Shown piece by piece: positions 22,201 through 33,370 of a stretch of DNA of 64,000 bases (positions are counted from its first letter, which is position 1; each line of letters opens with the position of its first letter). Position numbers and translations under genes: made by a program. Below the pieces are notes generated by a model, which worked only from the letters and a program-made list of their open reading frames with translations, was not told the origin of the DNA and made no database searches. Source of the stretch: Metallyticus violacea (Eukaryota; Arthropoda; Insecta; Mantodea; Metallyticidae); assembly GCA_030762175.1 (NCBI GenBank), contig CM060830.1, positions 50,305,001-50,369,000 on the forward strand. The letters run 5' to 3'.

Positions 22201-22539
22201 TGGTGTTGAAGTGCATTCACAACATAATAAAGGGCATGCTCACTATTCGATATAATTTAATGCTAAATTTATGGTTAATGCCCAATTTAGAAATAAATAC
22301 AGAAACATATCAATATTAATACATATAAAAAATTATTAACATAATAGACTTATCAGCAACATCAGGATTGTAATGTCCATCTCTTCCATAACTTCGCTGC
22401 TTGAAGAAACATGGTCTGAAGTTTCCCTGAGCTGATAATTTTGATGTCATCCTGGAGTTCATCAACTTTCCACACATCCTCTTGTATTGTTTTTATATAA
22501 AGACACAGAATTACTGTAATTTTTTAGTGCTACGTATAA

Positions 22540-23250
22540 AATCATCTTCAATTAATCTCTTCATTTCCTTTGGCTGGAAACCCTAGTTATGTATTCTTAA
22601 CACAATGCTTTAATTCAGCCTATATCAGTTCAATTAGGTTTAATATGCAATGATAAGGAACAAATGAAGCATCATGTGTTCATTTTCTGAAGTGAATTTG
22701 CCAATTTTGTGCATATCAAATTTATCCCTTCTGAAAGTGATGTTCTTTAAGTCTTTTTTTTTAACATATCATTTTCATATTGCAAATAATGCTCTTTCAC
22801 CCAATGCTGCAAATCACATTTCTTCCAGCTTTTTAGTGGCAATGGCTTTCTATTCCTACTGTGACATGGAACTTGACAATGACAAAACAATAACAAAATG
22901 TGGAAGCAGTTTTTCTGCAAAATATGCTTTGTAACACATCCTGTCCATTTCATATTGTGCATCAGCAATATTTTCTTACTGAGATATAGTTAGCATTCAG
23001 TACAAGCTCATTTTCATTGCCAGTATGGAAAAATAGTAACCAAGGATCATGAGTGGGTTGGAGTCTTCAATTTGATTCAAAGACACCAAAAAGCTAGTTT
23101 TGGTGTCATTATTGTTTTGTTCTTTCATTCCTTCGGCATGATAGTTCCAAATTAACCAACATTTCATCAGTGTTTTCTCCCACATTTCTAAATCTTTTAA
23201 TTTATTGTGTGTGCATTGCTCTGTTTCCTCATCTCTAAGTGCAGGATCAC
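22540..23250 (-). pseudogene. DDE (IS630/Tc1-type) transposase remnant
   Basis: Minus-strand text across frames: YHSRNRKPLPLKSWKKCDLQ, HWVKEHYLQYENDMLKK, FRRDKFDMHKIGKFTSENEH and PYHCILNLIELI.AELK. This follows the second half of DDE_3-type transposases (YHS..., then PYHC.LNPIELIWAE.K), with stops and frameshifts. The first catalytic region was not found. Confidence 0.65.
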
Positions 23251-23732
23251 TGTTTACAGAAGCTGGAACCTTTTTTAGAGCTGGTAATTAATTTCTACAG
23301 TAGAATTCATGAATAATCTCTTTATTCCATTTCTAACAAAGTCATATTTAACTAGCCTGGCATTACTGCAAATTTTCTTTCTTCTTTCGCATTTCTTAAA
23401 GGAACCTTGCAGTAATTCTTAGGCAGCTTCCTTTCTTATTTGAAAAACAGAAGACGTCAAAGCTCCTAAAGCTGTTGCAGCTTTATTTGCTACCCAATTT
23501 ATACTTTATCCCATAAATTTTTTTTCCAAATTGAAAATAGATATTTGGGACCTTTTGCCACTCTTTTATCTCAGCACCTGACCAAGTTTTCTTTAATATA
23601 TTCCACAACTATTTAAAAATAGTGTCAAGCATTAAAAAGACACAATAAATGCAAATCAACTGCACAAAAATGTTATATGAATATCTGCTAGCAAATAGAA
23701 AACATTCCAGCAATCCTTATCACTTAAGATTC

Positions 23733-24050
23733 AGTAAAGTACGTAGACCGACTTGGTTACCAGGGTCTGGTAAAGTACCTTAGACCGACATGGGTGACCA
23801 GGGTCATTAAGTCACGAACTTGTGAGTGGGAGGTCTGGGGTTCAATTTTTGCCAGAACCTCCTCCCTGACCAAGGTTTTTCCAGTCTTCCCTCAGGCCTC
23901 ATAAATGGTAAATAGGTACCCTAAAATTAGGCCTGGACACTTCCTCCCTTAAAATCCTTTCCCAATTTATCATTTCATTTCAGCAATATATCATCAATGT
24001 CCGCTGCCTGTGGTGCCTCAGTAGTAAAAATAGGCATCAAAAATAAAGTG
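23733..24050 (+). repeat. SINE-B copy with duplicated 5' end
   Basis: Body as in the other SINE-B copies (GTGAGTGGGAGGTCTGGGGT, CTCCCTGACCAAGG, CATAAATGGTAAA, TAGGCCTGGA, GTGGTGCCTCAGTAGT, ending AGGCATCAAAAATAAA). Ahead of the head, a unit of about 36 bp (GTAAAGTA..GTAGACCGAC.T.GGT.ACCAGGGTC) is repeated twice (23733-23804), which is not seen in other copies. Confidence 0.75.
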
Positions 24051-24417
24051 TGGCTTGCCTGTTCCTTCTAGTGAGCATGAGTTTTCTCTTTTATATAGAA
24101 ACAATGATATTATAGCAATTATGGCACCTTTAATACTGGATATAACATAAATAATGCATATTATCATACAGAAACCAATGCAGTTTTATGGGACTTCATA
24201 ACATTACTAGAATACATCTGATATAGAGGGTAAGGCCAATAGAAGTAAAAGCCCTTAAGACCTGTAGTTTAGATAAACTGACAAGGTAAAAGTGTTTGGT
24301 GTGCCAATAGCTGAGAATGGAAGCATGGCTGTTAAAATCTTTTTAAGTTGGAAAGTTTTAATTTTTGATTACTCCAATAGCTCCAATCTTATTGTAAAAT
24401 AAATATTGTATACTCAC

Positions 24418-24556
24418 TGGCATTCTTTTGCGAGCCTTCATTATCCTGACAATAGCTGCTTCAATTTCATGTTTTCTATCTTCATCTACTTTATTTCTCG
24501 TTTCTCTGCGTTCTGGCTCTGATTCCCCCTTTGCTGCAACTGTTTGGATTTTGACC
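24418..24556 (-). CDS. Cul3: Cul3 exon: neddylation-site exon ([10 protein letters not shown])
   Basis: 139 nt. It completes the Arg codon after atttttcag and ends phase 0 at CCA|GTGAGT. It encodes [40 protein letters not shown] and ARKRMP. By homology with other cullins, the lysine of IVRIMK is the NEDD8 acceptor. This exon begins the C-terminal winged-helix domain (Cullin_Nedd8) that moves when the ligase is activated. Confidence 0.97.
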
Positions 24557-25474
24557 CTGAAAAATTATTAAAAAATATATACATTAAATGAAATGAATCA
24601 AGCTACTGGGATTGAAATGAATATTAGAAGATGTATCTTGGCAAAGAATGTATTATACTAAAGATTGAAATTCAGGAAAGTAATTTATGTCTAGTTGAAT
24701 ACAAAACTTAAAGATAGGTAGCACAGCAATTAGGATAGCATTAATAGAAAATAAAGCTTGTTACACCTGATTGTAGATTTTCACTCATTCCTTGACCTTT
24801 GTCAAAAGAGCAAAGCTCTTTTTTGCTATTTACAATATTCTATTTCATCCTTTTTTATATTTAACATAGATCATATTTTATCTTTTAGAAACCAACTTTC
24901 CATTGAAGGAATACAGTAAGAACAGCAAAAAGAAGGAAAACAAAACAAATTAATTTTAGAATGGGTTAAAAGATATTTTAAATCAATAATATGGACATGA
25001 CAAAGTTCACAGTAGCACCAACATGGCATTCCATAATTATGCTGAAACAAATTTCAGCTGCTCAAACTGTAGAAAATGAATTTGTGTTTGTTTACATGGC
25101 TTATAAATATATGCTAGGATAGATGATAAACCTGAAGATGTGCCAAACTCTGCTAAAGCATATATAGCATACATATTATTTCTCTATGTGCCTGGCTGTT
25201 ATAATGATGACTGATAGTCTTTTAAATTTGTAGGAAACATTCAATGAGTTGTGATGCAAAGATTTTACTAAACAATCATTAATACTAAACTAAATTCTTA
25301 TTTCTAGCATTATATGCCTTTTAGCAGCTATTGTTTTCCATGTTCGGTTTTTTGTTTCCTACCACCTTAAAAAGGAATGCCCTCCAGTTTCACTTAATTT
25401 ACTATAGATCATTTTACAACAATGGCTATAAAATGATGGATAAGGAAAATGCTATAGTATGTTAAATGCCTTAC

Positions 25475-25644
25475 CTATGAAGTTTTGATGTGAATGAATC
25501 ATTAACATAGAACATATGATTCGGTTCTATGTCCTTTGTTTTTGGATTTTTTATTAAAATTCTTTGTGTGGCTTTTCCCATGGCTAATGATTGCAAGGCA
25601 CGAATCAAATCTCTTTCAGGAATATCTGTCTCACTCTGAATTTC
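25475..25644 (-). CDS. Cul3: Cul3 exon: [20 protein letters not shown]
   Basis: 170 nt. The acceptor is atttcag|GAA and the donor is AG|GTAAGG, which splits an Arg codon. It encodes [40 protein letters not shown] and [17 protein letters not shown]. This is the winged-helix A region following the cullin homology core. KTKDIEP is the arthropod-like form of this stretch. The whole segment is colinear with cullin-3. Confidence 0.97.
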
Positions 25645-26179
25645 CTGAAATAAAAAAATGGCATTACAAAAGGCATTAATATTAAGCATAATTCTATCAC
25701 ACTATTCGATATTAACAGTATTCATAGCTCTTATAAACATAAAACATATATGATTCTGGCTAATTGAAACAGTTAAATCAATAATGAAACCTATTTTTTT
25801 TTAAATATAGTTCCGTTAGCTTTTAACCTACCATCTTCCCTTCTAAATACTGGAGTGCAAGAGAGCGAATGGCTTTACCGGCCAGTTCATAGTCACTTTC
25901 AGCCAGTTCTCATTATGCATTAAAAAGTTTCTTTCCTTGTGAAATCCTATTTTAACTTTCTCAAAATGTTCTTCTATTAAGATAGGCACACATCAAAGGT
26001 TTAAGACTGTGGCTAAGTGCCAAATATGCCAATAGTTCTTGGTACCCAATTCTTACCTTTAGTTTTATTTAATGCTTTGAACAGAACATTATGCATTGTT
26101 TGGCTTAAAACTGAATACATTTTTGAGTAACCACAACAAGTATCAAAACTTGCTCAAGATTAAATTATAATTCTGACTA

Positions 26180-26300
26180 AATATTACTCCAATTTTACTA
26201 ATTTTTACCAACTTACTTCAGTTGCCTTCATCCTCAGCATGGATTCATTGTCAACTTTCCATTGTGGTATGCAAACATCACTCTGTAGGTTTTACATAGT
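26180..26300 (-). mobile_element. Decayed PLE end
   Basis: Reverse complement reads GACAATGAATCCATGCTGAG, then GATGAAGGCAAC, matching the PLE end at 54520-54560. The hammerhead core is damaged and helix II truncated. Confidence 0.5.
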
Positions 26301-26344
26301 TGGAGATGTCATTGCGTTTCAAAGGATCAAAAATTAGTATATGA

Positions 26345-27625
26345 GAGATGTTCATAAGTTTCCAGCCTTGCCGATGAGGATTATCTCCTTCACAAAACCC
26401 TTATCTGGTGTCATATCTTATCTGTTAAGTAAATAATTGCAGCTGTAATTTCTGCTCCTCTGTGTTCAGTTACTCAGACATAGTTGCATAAACAAGGCTA
26501 CATGTAGAAGATTGTGACATGTTCAAAATGGAGTATCAAGCTGTTATTAAGTTCTTCACAAAAGAAGGACTTATTCCAAATGAAATTAAACACGATTTGA
26601 GGGTGTATATGGGAAAGCACCCCCCCCCTCATATTTTACCATAAAAGAATGGGCCAAGCTTTTTTGAATGAGTCGAGAAAGCATTGAAGATGAAGAGCAT
26701 GCAGGTCGGCCCTCGGAGGTGCTTACTGTTGCAAACATTGCTCTTGTGGAAGGAGAAATTGTGGAAGATCGGTGGCTCAAAGTTACAGAAATAGCAGCAA
26801 GGTTGGGCCTTTCTAAAACAATAGTCCTTCAAATTATTCATGAACATTTAAACATGAATAAGGTTAGTGTAAGATGGGTGCCTAGACTTTTTTCCTCAGT
26901 CCAAAAGCAGCAACAAGTCATTTGTTATCAGGCATTTTTGGAGCTCTGTTGTGGCAATGAGAGGGAAGTTCTGCAAAGCATTGTTACAGAAGATGAAACT
27001 ATGGTCCTCTATTATGATTCCTGGTCCAAAAGAGAATCAATGGAGTAGCGTAAACCTGGCAAAACACAGCCTCTAAAGGCCAAGGTCACTCAGTCAACCA
27101 AGAAGATCATAGCCACAATCTTTTGGGACTGTGCAGGAATACTCTTCATTGACTTCAAGGAGAGGAACATCACAGTAAATGGGGAGTACTATGCTAGCCT
27201 ACTGCACTGACTATGCGGTTCCAACAAAGTGAAAAGGCGAGGAAAGCTGAGTGGTGGTGTGCACCTTCTTCAAAACAACAAGCCTGGGCACCCAGCTTTT
27301 GTTGCAAAGGAAGTTGTGAAGAAATGAGACTTCAAGGAGATTGACCACCCACCTTACAGCCAGATTTAGCTCCCAGTGACTATTTCCTCTTCTTAAAACT
27401 GAAGAAGGACCTTCGAGGAAGGAAATTTAAGTGTGACGAAGAAGTGATGGATGCTGTTTAAGCCCATTTTGCAGACAATACTTCTGACTATTTTTGGGGG
27501 GATTGAAATGTTAATTCAAAGATATGAGAAGTGTAATGCAATAAAGGATAACTATAGTAAAAGTGAAATATAGTTCTTGTCTTTACCATACCTATACAAT
27601 GGTTAGGCTGGAAACTTAGAGACCT
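26345..27625 (+). mobile_element. mariner element, inactive
   Basis: Terminal text TTCATAAGTTTCCAGCCT at the left and the inverse of GGCTGGAAACTTAGAGA at the right form imperfect terminal repeats. Transposase pieces between them: ESIEDEEHAGRPSEV, LNMNKVSVRWVPRLFSSVQK, VTEDETMVLYYD (first Asp present), LLQNNKPGHPAF where HDNA is expected (second Asp replaced by Asn), HPPYSPDLAPSDYFLF after a frameshift (third Asp present) and LKKDLRGRKFKCDEEVMDAV. At least three frame breaks. About 1.28 kb, normal mariner length. Confidence 0.87.
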
Positions 27626-27639
27626 ATCCTCCTATTCCT

Positions 27640-27970
27640 TATTCTTGAATATTATAAATTTTTCCAGACTCTCAGTTCTATTGGCTTCTGAACTACTTTT
27701 AGAAGTTTTGGCTCTTTTTAAAATGCATTGTTTTTGGACCAAAATTTACATGTTATTGCTGATTTTTCAGTGTGTTTATATTTTTCTCATGTACTCCTGA
27801 GTATGATTTTTCTTTTGGTTCTACCTATATATTTCTTGTTGCAGCCATTACAGCTGATTTATATATGCCTAATAGTTTGTGGGATTTTTATCCTTTACAT
27901 AAATTTTTCAAAGATTTATTAAGTTGTATTTGTTTATTGGGGCTAAATCAAGTAATAAGTTGCTGAAATT
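27640..27970 (-). mobile_element. Decayed PLE fragment (GIY-YIG region)
   Basis: Reads on the plus side TTTGGACCAAAATTTACATGTTATTGCTGATTT and ..GTTTATATTTTTCTCATGTA.., the pattern of the GIY-YIG coding part of other PLE copies in reverse (K.AI..HFWNKNHE). Heavily diverged; ends uncertain. Confidence 0.45.
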
Positions 27971-28604
27971 AGTCAAAATTATAATTTAATGTTACATTTT
28001 ACTTTTAAAATTTTCAAATTAAATAAGACACTTGTTCAAGATGTTTGGAATAACACTGTTTTGTTTTCAAGGCTTACCAATTTGAACTCTGTTCTTAGAG
28101 ACCTGCTAAGAACTCATCTAGGCCATTTATTATTTTCAGATTGTGTCAGGAATTCCCTTTTATATATTTTTTGTCAAATGCACTTTAACACTTGCTATCA
28201 TCACTTTAAAGGGTATACAAGATTAACTGTTCTTATTATTACTTTAAGACTACTACCTATTTTTGGGTGCATCTTACAATAACTTGTTTATAGTTGGACA
28301 AACATAATGAATAATCTGAAAATGAAATTTTGTAATGGATTTCTTATTCAGTATTTTGTTTATATATTTGTTTGTAACAATGTGCTATTTCCACTTTATA
28401 AAACATTTTTGTATCACTATTACAACCATGAATTGAATAAAATTAAACAGAAAAAAAATATTACTAATGGTATTTCAATAGAGTATGCCAAATTCATGAA
28501 ATGCATCAAAATAAGAAGTCATTTTAAGCAATATTTGTAATGTATGTTGTTTACTTTATTACTTGTAATATTAGTTGGTTTGTTATTAATAAAGTCAAAA
28601 AGTT

Positions 28605-29298
28605 AAATGGGAAGGAAGTTGGATGGGTAGATTAAAGGAAATTGTAACAGAAGTTGGTTTGGGAGAATTAATTAGTTTACAGTCACCAAATGGGCAAGGT
28701 GCATGGAATAAAGTGAAAGCAAGGATTGATGATACAGAGAAACAGGAAATATTTGGTAACCTAAGAGATAAGAGTACTCTGATATATTATAGGAATATTT
28801 CAAGGTTTGTAAGAAAACAGGTATCAAGGGTATGGTATGGGCAAGAGCAGAAACAAAGATATTAGGTGGGGTAAAAGTTGACAAAGAATTGTGTCCACTA
28901 TGTGGTAAGGTAGACAAGAACTTGCACTGTATATTAAAATGTACATAAACTGATGAATGAAGAGAGGAAATATGGAACAAGAAGTGGGATAATGTGCAGG
29001 CAGAAATTCTGGCATTAGTAGAAAAAAATTTTTTAATCAGTTTGGAAATTATATAGGAAAGGTAAGAGAAAAGTGGTGGAGGAAAGCAATCAAGTCAAAG
29101 GAAGAAGGTAACAAAGAACAATGAGGGAAGATAGTCACCTTTAGGGAAGTATTTGTAAAGTTCATTTGATAATATGTGTAGTTAGAGTGATGAAGGATTC
29201 AGGTACACAACAACTGGGGTGTTAGTTGTATAGAATTGTGAATTACATGCATTGAAGGATCAAGGAAATGTTGTAAAACTGTAATTGTAATGTGTAGA

Positions 29299-29368
<70 letters not shown>

Positions 29369-29395
29369 TATTCATATTAATAAAGTCATGCAATT
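28605..29395 (+). pseudogene. LINE 3' end with (AAT)n tail
   Basis: Frames encode LGELISLQSPNGQGAWNKVK, NISRFVRKQVSRVWYGQEQK, RWGKVDKELCPLCGKVDKNL, HCILKCT: the zinc-knuckle-like C-terminus found after reverse transcriptase in some LINEs. It parallels the C-terminus at 62760-62910 (CSKCGMKDNHWHTILKCEET). It ends in an AAT microsatellite (29299-29368) and ATTAATAAAGTCATGCAA. A related end, TTAATAAAGTCAAAAAG, lies just upstream at 28585. Confidence 0.65.
29299..29368 (+). repeat. (AAT)n microsatellite
   Basis: About 23 uninterrupted AAT units. It is the tail of the LINE fragment before it, so it probably originated as the element's 3' repeat. The poly-Leu frame on the other strand is an artefact. 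Confidence 0.95.
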
Positions 29396-29895
29396 CTGAA
29401 ATGAAGGATTTTCAGGCCTGTGTTTCTATACACTTTTTTAATGTTTTGCTATTAGGAACACAACTTTAAAGTATAGGAACAGAATAAAGTAGTATTATAT
29501 CTTCTACTTTAAGAAAGCATTTAGGGAGAAATTATCATAATTACTACTCTAGTAGGAGCCTATATGGATGAATCCAAAAGAATTCAACCATTAGCTATTA
29601 GATATTCAGGAAAGTCCAGTTATTTAAGCTTCAGGGCATTATTAGCGTTTTGCAAACTTATGAACTTCTGAAAAATGTTAGTTTTGTTGGTTAGATTGTT
29701 AGGTGAACTATTCATATAAAAACTTAAAATCATTTCTTATTTTAATATTTTTTAAATTACTGTCTCTTTGTATTCATTTTTATTTCTACTTTAAATATGA
29801 TACTTCAATGTTTAATGCTATTCACTCTATACAAGTCTCAAGAATTCTATATGCAAAAAACATATCTGGAACATGCGTTTAAAACAGAGACTAAC

Positions 29896-30148
29896 CTCAT
29901 AATTGAGCTTGTCTCTATTGTTGAAGAGCATAAGGACACACATCTGATAAGTTGAAACTTGAATGATGTGTTTTCTGGGCCCATTACTCCTTGGTGAGGT
30001 TACAGATACCATGCCTGTAGATGAACTTGCACCATCTTTGCCTTCACCCTCTTCTTTGCGAGGACCATAGAAGACTGCATTTAAATCTGAGGATCCCAAC
30101 TGTGGTTGTAGTGTTAGCTGCCGACCACTGTGCTTTGCAAGATAAAAT
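29896..30148 (-). CDS. Cul3: Cul3 exon: [11 protein letters not shown] and winged-helix A start
   Basis: 253 nt. It completes the split Arg codon (tttgtag|A) and ends phase 0 at GAG|GTTAGT. It encodes [39 protein letters not shown], a Ser-rich variable loop ([18 protein letters not shown]), then [20 protein letters not shown] and RDKLNYE. The variable loop is where insect and vertebrate CUL3 differ most and would be the best segment for placing the species. Confidence 0.97.
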
Positions 30149-30448
30149 CTACAAAAACAGATTAAAACAATAACATAACTTAATTATGGGGACTATTTCT
30201 TGCATCATTGTTACTTTCTTAAATAAAATATAAATTATCTATCTCTAAACTAAACAATAGCCTGAGTGTGCCAATATCAGAATGCACCTAGCAAAGCAAA
30301 TCAGACTGGGTAGTTACATCCCCCTGGACATAATGCTTACATAAAATATGAATTGCTCACATTTCTTACATATAAATTGTTTTGAATTCTCTCAATGCCT
30401 CCTTACAAGGAAAAGGTTAATTGTAGATGTGTTGGCTAAACTTTGTGT

Positions 30449-30741
30449 CATCGGTCCTGGTGGTATGGTGGTTACCATGCTTGCCTTCTAAATCCAAGAT
30501 CGCGGGTTCGAACCCGGCCAGGAGCGATGGGTTTTTTCGGGCGTAAAAATCCTAAGTATGGCTTCCTTCGGAAGGGAAGTAAAGCTGTGGGTCCCATGTC
30601 ATACTTTACGGCACGAAAGAGAACCTCAAGCCTGAAAGAGAGGCCTCTGAGCAAAATTTGTCAGCGTTTCACGCCCTGAGTTGAATGGGACACTGATGAC
30701 CTGAGATGTTAAAGAGCGTCCATAAAAAAAAAAAAAAAAAA
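30449..30741 (+). repeat. SINE-A copy, full length
   Basis: Complete copy: GGTCCTGGTGGTATGGTGGT, intact B box GGGTTCGAACCCGG, the body ending GAGGCCTCTGAGCAAAATTT, the tail GAGCGTCCATAAA and an A-run of 19. It is the least diverged copy in the window and the best reference for the family. Confidence 0.9.
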
Positions 30742-30894
30742 ACACTGTGTAATTAATGCAAATGAAATTGCAGCTCTAATCAAAACAATTCCAAGATCAT
30801 AACTTCTGAAATTTTCAAAATATAAATGAGCTTTATACAAATTAATGATCGCTGTGAGTCATTCCATTTTTGTTAATTTAAAAACAGTATTTAA

Positions 30895-31082
30895 TGGTCA
30901 GGATCTCCTTCCTTAGTAAGGTTTTTTTTCAGGTTTACCTCAGTCTTTATAAATGCCAAATGAAGAGTACCCTAAATTTAGGCCTGGAACGCTTCCTTCA
31001 TTTCATGAAGGATTTCACTGATTTCATGCATCATTGGTCACTGCCTGTGGTGTCTCAGAAGTATATAATAATAATTTAAAAA
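30895..31082 (+). repeat. SINE-B 3' fragment
   Basis: Lacks the tRNA head. It retains AGGATCTCCTTCCTTAGTAA, CTTTATAAATGCCAAATGAA, TTTAGGCCTGGAACGCTTCC and CTGCCTGTGGTGTCTCAGAA, then a short A-rich tail. Confidence 0.75.
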
Positions 31083-31423
31083 AAAAAACACCCACACAAC
31101 CACATTTAAGGAGACAAAATTTCTTCTGTCCAATTTTGATATATTTATTTGCCATTTTCATTTGAGGTCACAGCTGTGCCCTTGTAAATGCCTAGGTCTG
31201 CAATGTGACAGCTTCATTAAAGAGAGATTTAGACTGGCAAATGATGTCATTAAGTTTTATTCATACATTTCATGTGATAAGATTCCTCATCTACATATGA
31301 AAGTGGCAGCTTCAATATGCATGTTAGGTTCAACATGTTTATGTAAGCACAATTGTTTTCTGCCTAAGGAATTTGAAAATTGAAACCAATAACAAATGAG
31401 AAATAGTCACCATTACAAATACG

Positions 31424-32722
31424 AGATGGTATCCAGAATATTCAGGGCTGGTGCTGTCATCTGATCAAAAACTTACTTTGAGACTAATGACCACTGTCAC
31501 CTCGAAGTAGTTCTCTGCCGCACGTATAGACCGGTCCCAGCGATTCTGCCATTTTCCAAGTGCATCTTGGAAGTATGCTCTTTGAGGGTGTTTAGCACAG
31601 ACAGCGTTTCTCCTTGAATCCTCTCAATTGTGTTGAACCAACGTCCTTTCAACTTGATTTTCAGTTTGGGGAATAGAGCAAAGTCGCAGGGTGCCAAATC
31701 AGGCAAGTACGATGGGTGGGGGGGGGAACAAGCCATGTTATTTTTTGTCAAAAAGCTCCTGGTGAACAAGGAATTGTGATAGGATGTATTATCGTGATGC
31801 AACAGCCAGTTCCCTTGTTGCCAAAGTTCGGGGTGTTGTCTCCGCACATTTTCACAGAGTCGTTGCAAAATGTCCCAGTAGTAAGTGGAATTCAGTTTGA
31901 TTTTGTGGGACGAATTTTTTGTGCACAACCCTATTGGTATTAAAGAAAACAAGGAGCATGCTCTTCACTTGTCTCGCTTTTTTTGGTCTTGGTGAGTTCG
32001 GGCTCTTCCACTGCGAGGATTGTTGTTGTTTTGTTTCAGGGTCATAAGCGTATATCCAGCTCTAGTCGCCAGTGATGACCTTGGACAAGGTCATCAGATA
32101 TGGCCTAATGAAGCTCCGTGCAAACTTCAACATGCTGGGCTTTCTGATCAACAATGAGATCCTACGCACAAATTTTGCGGTAACATGATGCATGCCCAAT
32201 TCATCAGGTAAAATTTGTTGGCATGTGCCATAACCAATTCCCACTTCATGAGTAAGGTCTTCAATGGTTCGACGTCGATCCTCATGAATGAGGTGTTGAA
32301 CTTTGGCAACAATGTCAGGCATTGTGTAGCTGATAGGCCTACCGGTGTGAGCATCATCTTCAGTAGCTGTATGGCCGGCCTGAACCAAGTATGCCACTCA
32401 AACACACGTGTATGGCTCATGCTTTGTCCCCCAAACACTTGCTGAATCATTGCAAAGGTCTCCGTAGCGTTTTTCCTGAGATTTGCACAGAATTTGATGC
32501 ACACTCTCTGTTCTAATCTTGGATACATTGTAAAATCGCTACACTACACGCAAGAGTATCATGAAAAGTACTATAGAATCTCAACACATCTACCCAGCTG
32601 CATGAAACTTTAAGCACTCACTCATCAGATGTGCTTGTGTTGCCACCTAGCGGTACAAAACTCTACCACAATTATGGTCGAGATGGCAGCATTAGTCCAG
32701 AATATTGTGGATACCACCTCAT
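31424..32722 (-). mobile_element. Nearly intact mariner, recently inactivated
   Basis: Terminal repeats: GATGGTATCCAGAATATTC (31425 side) and, at the other end, GGTGGTATCCACAATATTCT in reverse. On the minus strand: RVCIKFCANLRKNATETFAM, SHTRVFEWHTWF, AHTGRPISYTMPDIVAKVQH, VITGD followed by a TAG where Glu or Gln is expected, SWIYAYDPETKQQQSSQWKS, a frameshift, NWLLHHDNTSYHNSLF (second Asp) and SYLPDLAPCDFALFPKLKIK (third Asp). All three catalytic Asp remain; a stop and about two frameshifts break the gene. Confidence 0.9.
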
Positions 32723-33177
32723 ATTAGTTCAGATATTACCATGTTACTGTACAACAAAGTAAACAAACAAAATAAATTGTAAATGCAAAATTACTATGCC
32801 TAAATTTTGGGTCTATAAAGTAAATCAATTATAAATGAAAAGAAACTGAAATATGTATTAAATTATTCTCTCTCAAATATTTCTTGAACTCTCCACAATA
32901 ATACTCAATTCAATGTGTATAATTTATAATGATATTCTAAAGAAAATAATGCTTGTAAGTCTCACTGGGATTCAATGTCAGAACTGCTGCCAATGAATCA
33001 ATTATCTCCAGTAATGTTGCTCTATTCCCAGAGCCTGCCTGAAAGAAGCTGGAGATGCTTGATTTCGAACCCTCCTATGTTTTGAAATTTTATGAAAAAA
33101 TATAGTGTAGGGGGATTGCATTTAGTATGGAATGGAGTTATTTTTCTTTGTAAAACTGTTAGTAAAACTAACTTTAC

Positions 33178-33302
33178 CTTCTAAATGCTTCAAATGCATT
33201 TCTAGGAGCTGTAGGAATACTACACTTTGGTGTGGCACTTTGTGTGGGCCAAAATCCTGTGGTAAGTACTCTAACACTCAGATCTACCCCATGAAGATTT
33301 GT
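33178..33302 (-). CDS. Cul3: Cul3 exon: [18 protein letters not shown]
   Basis: 125 nt. It starts in phase 0 after tttttcag and ends after two bases of an Arg codon at AG|GTAAAG. It encodes [40 protein letters not shown] and the first two bases of R. The TTGFWPT block is diagnostic for the cullin family. The opening TNLHG differs from the serine-glycine-rich start seen in vertebrate CUL3, as expected in a variable loop. Confidence 0.96.
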
Positions 33303-33370
33303 CTGAAAAATATATAAAACAAAAAATATAACATAAAATAAAGACAAAACATGCCATAGTTATAATTTGC

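Noticed and set aside
29199..29393. Poly-leucine frame on the minus strand
   Set aside because: Translation of the (AAT)n tail of a LINE.
30443..30679. Frames such as RVRTRPGAMGFFGRKNPKYG
   Set aside because: They translate SINE-A, and the same text appears at 36701-36904 on the opposite strand; no protein is expected.
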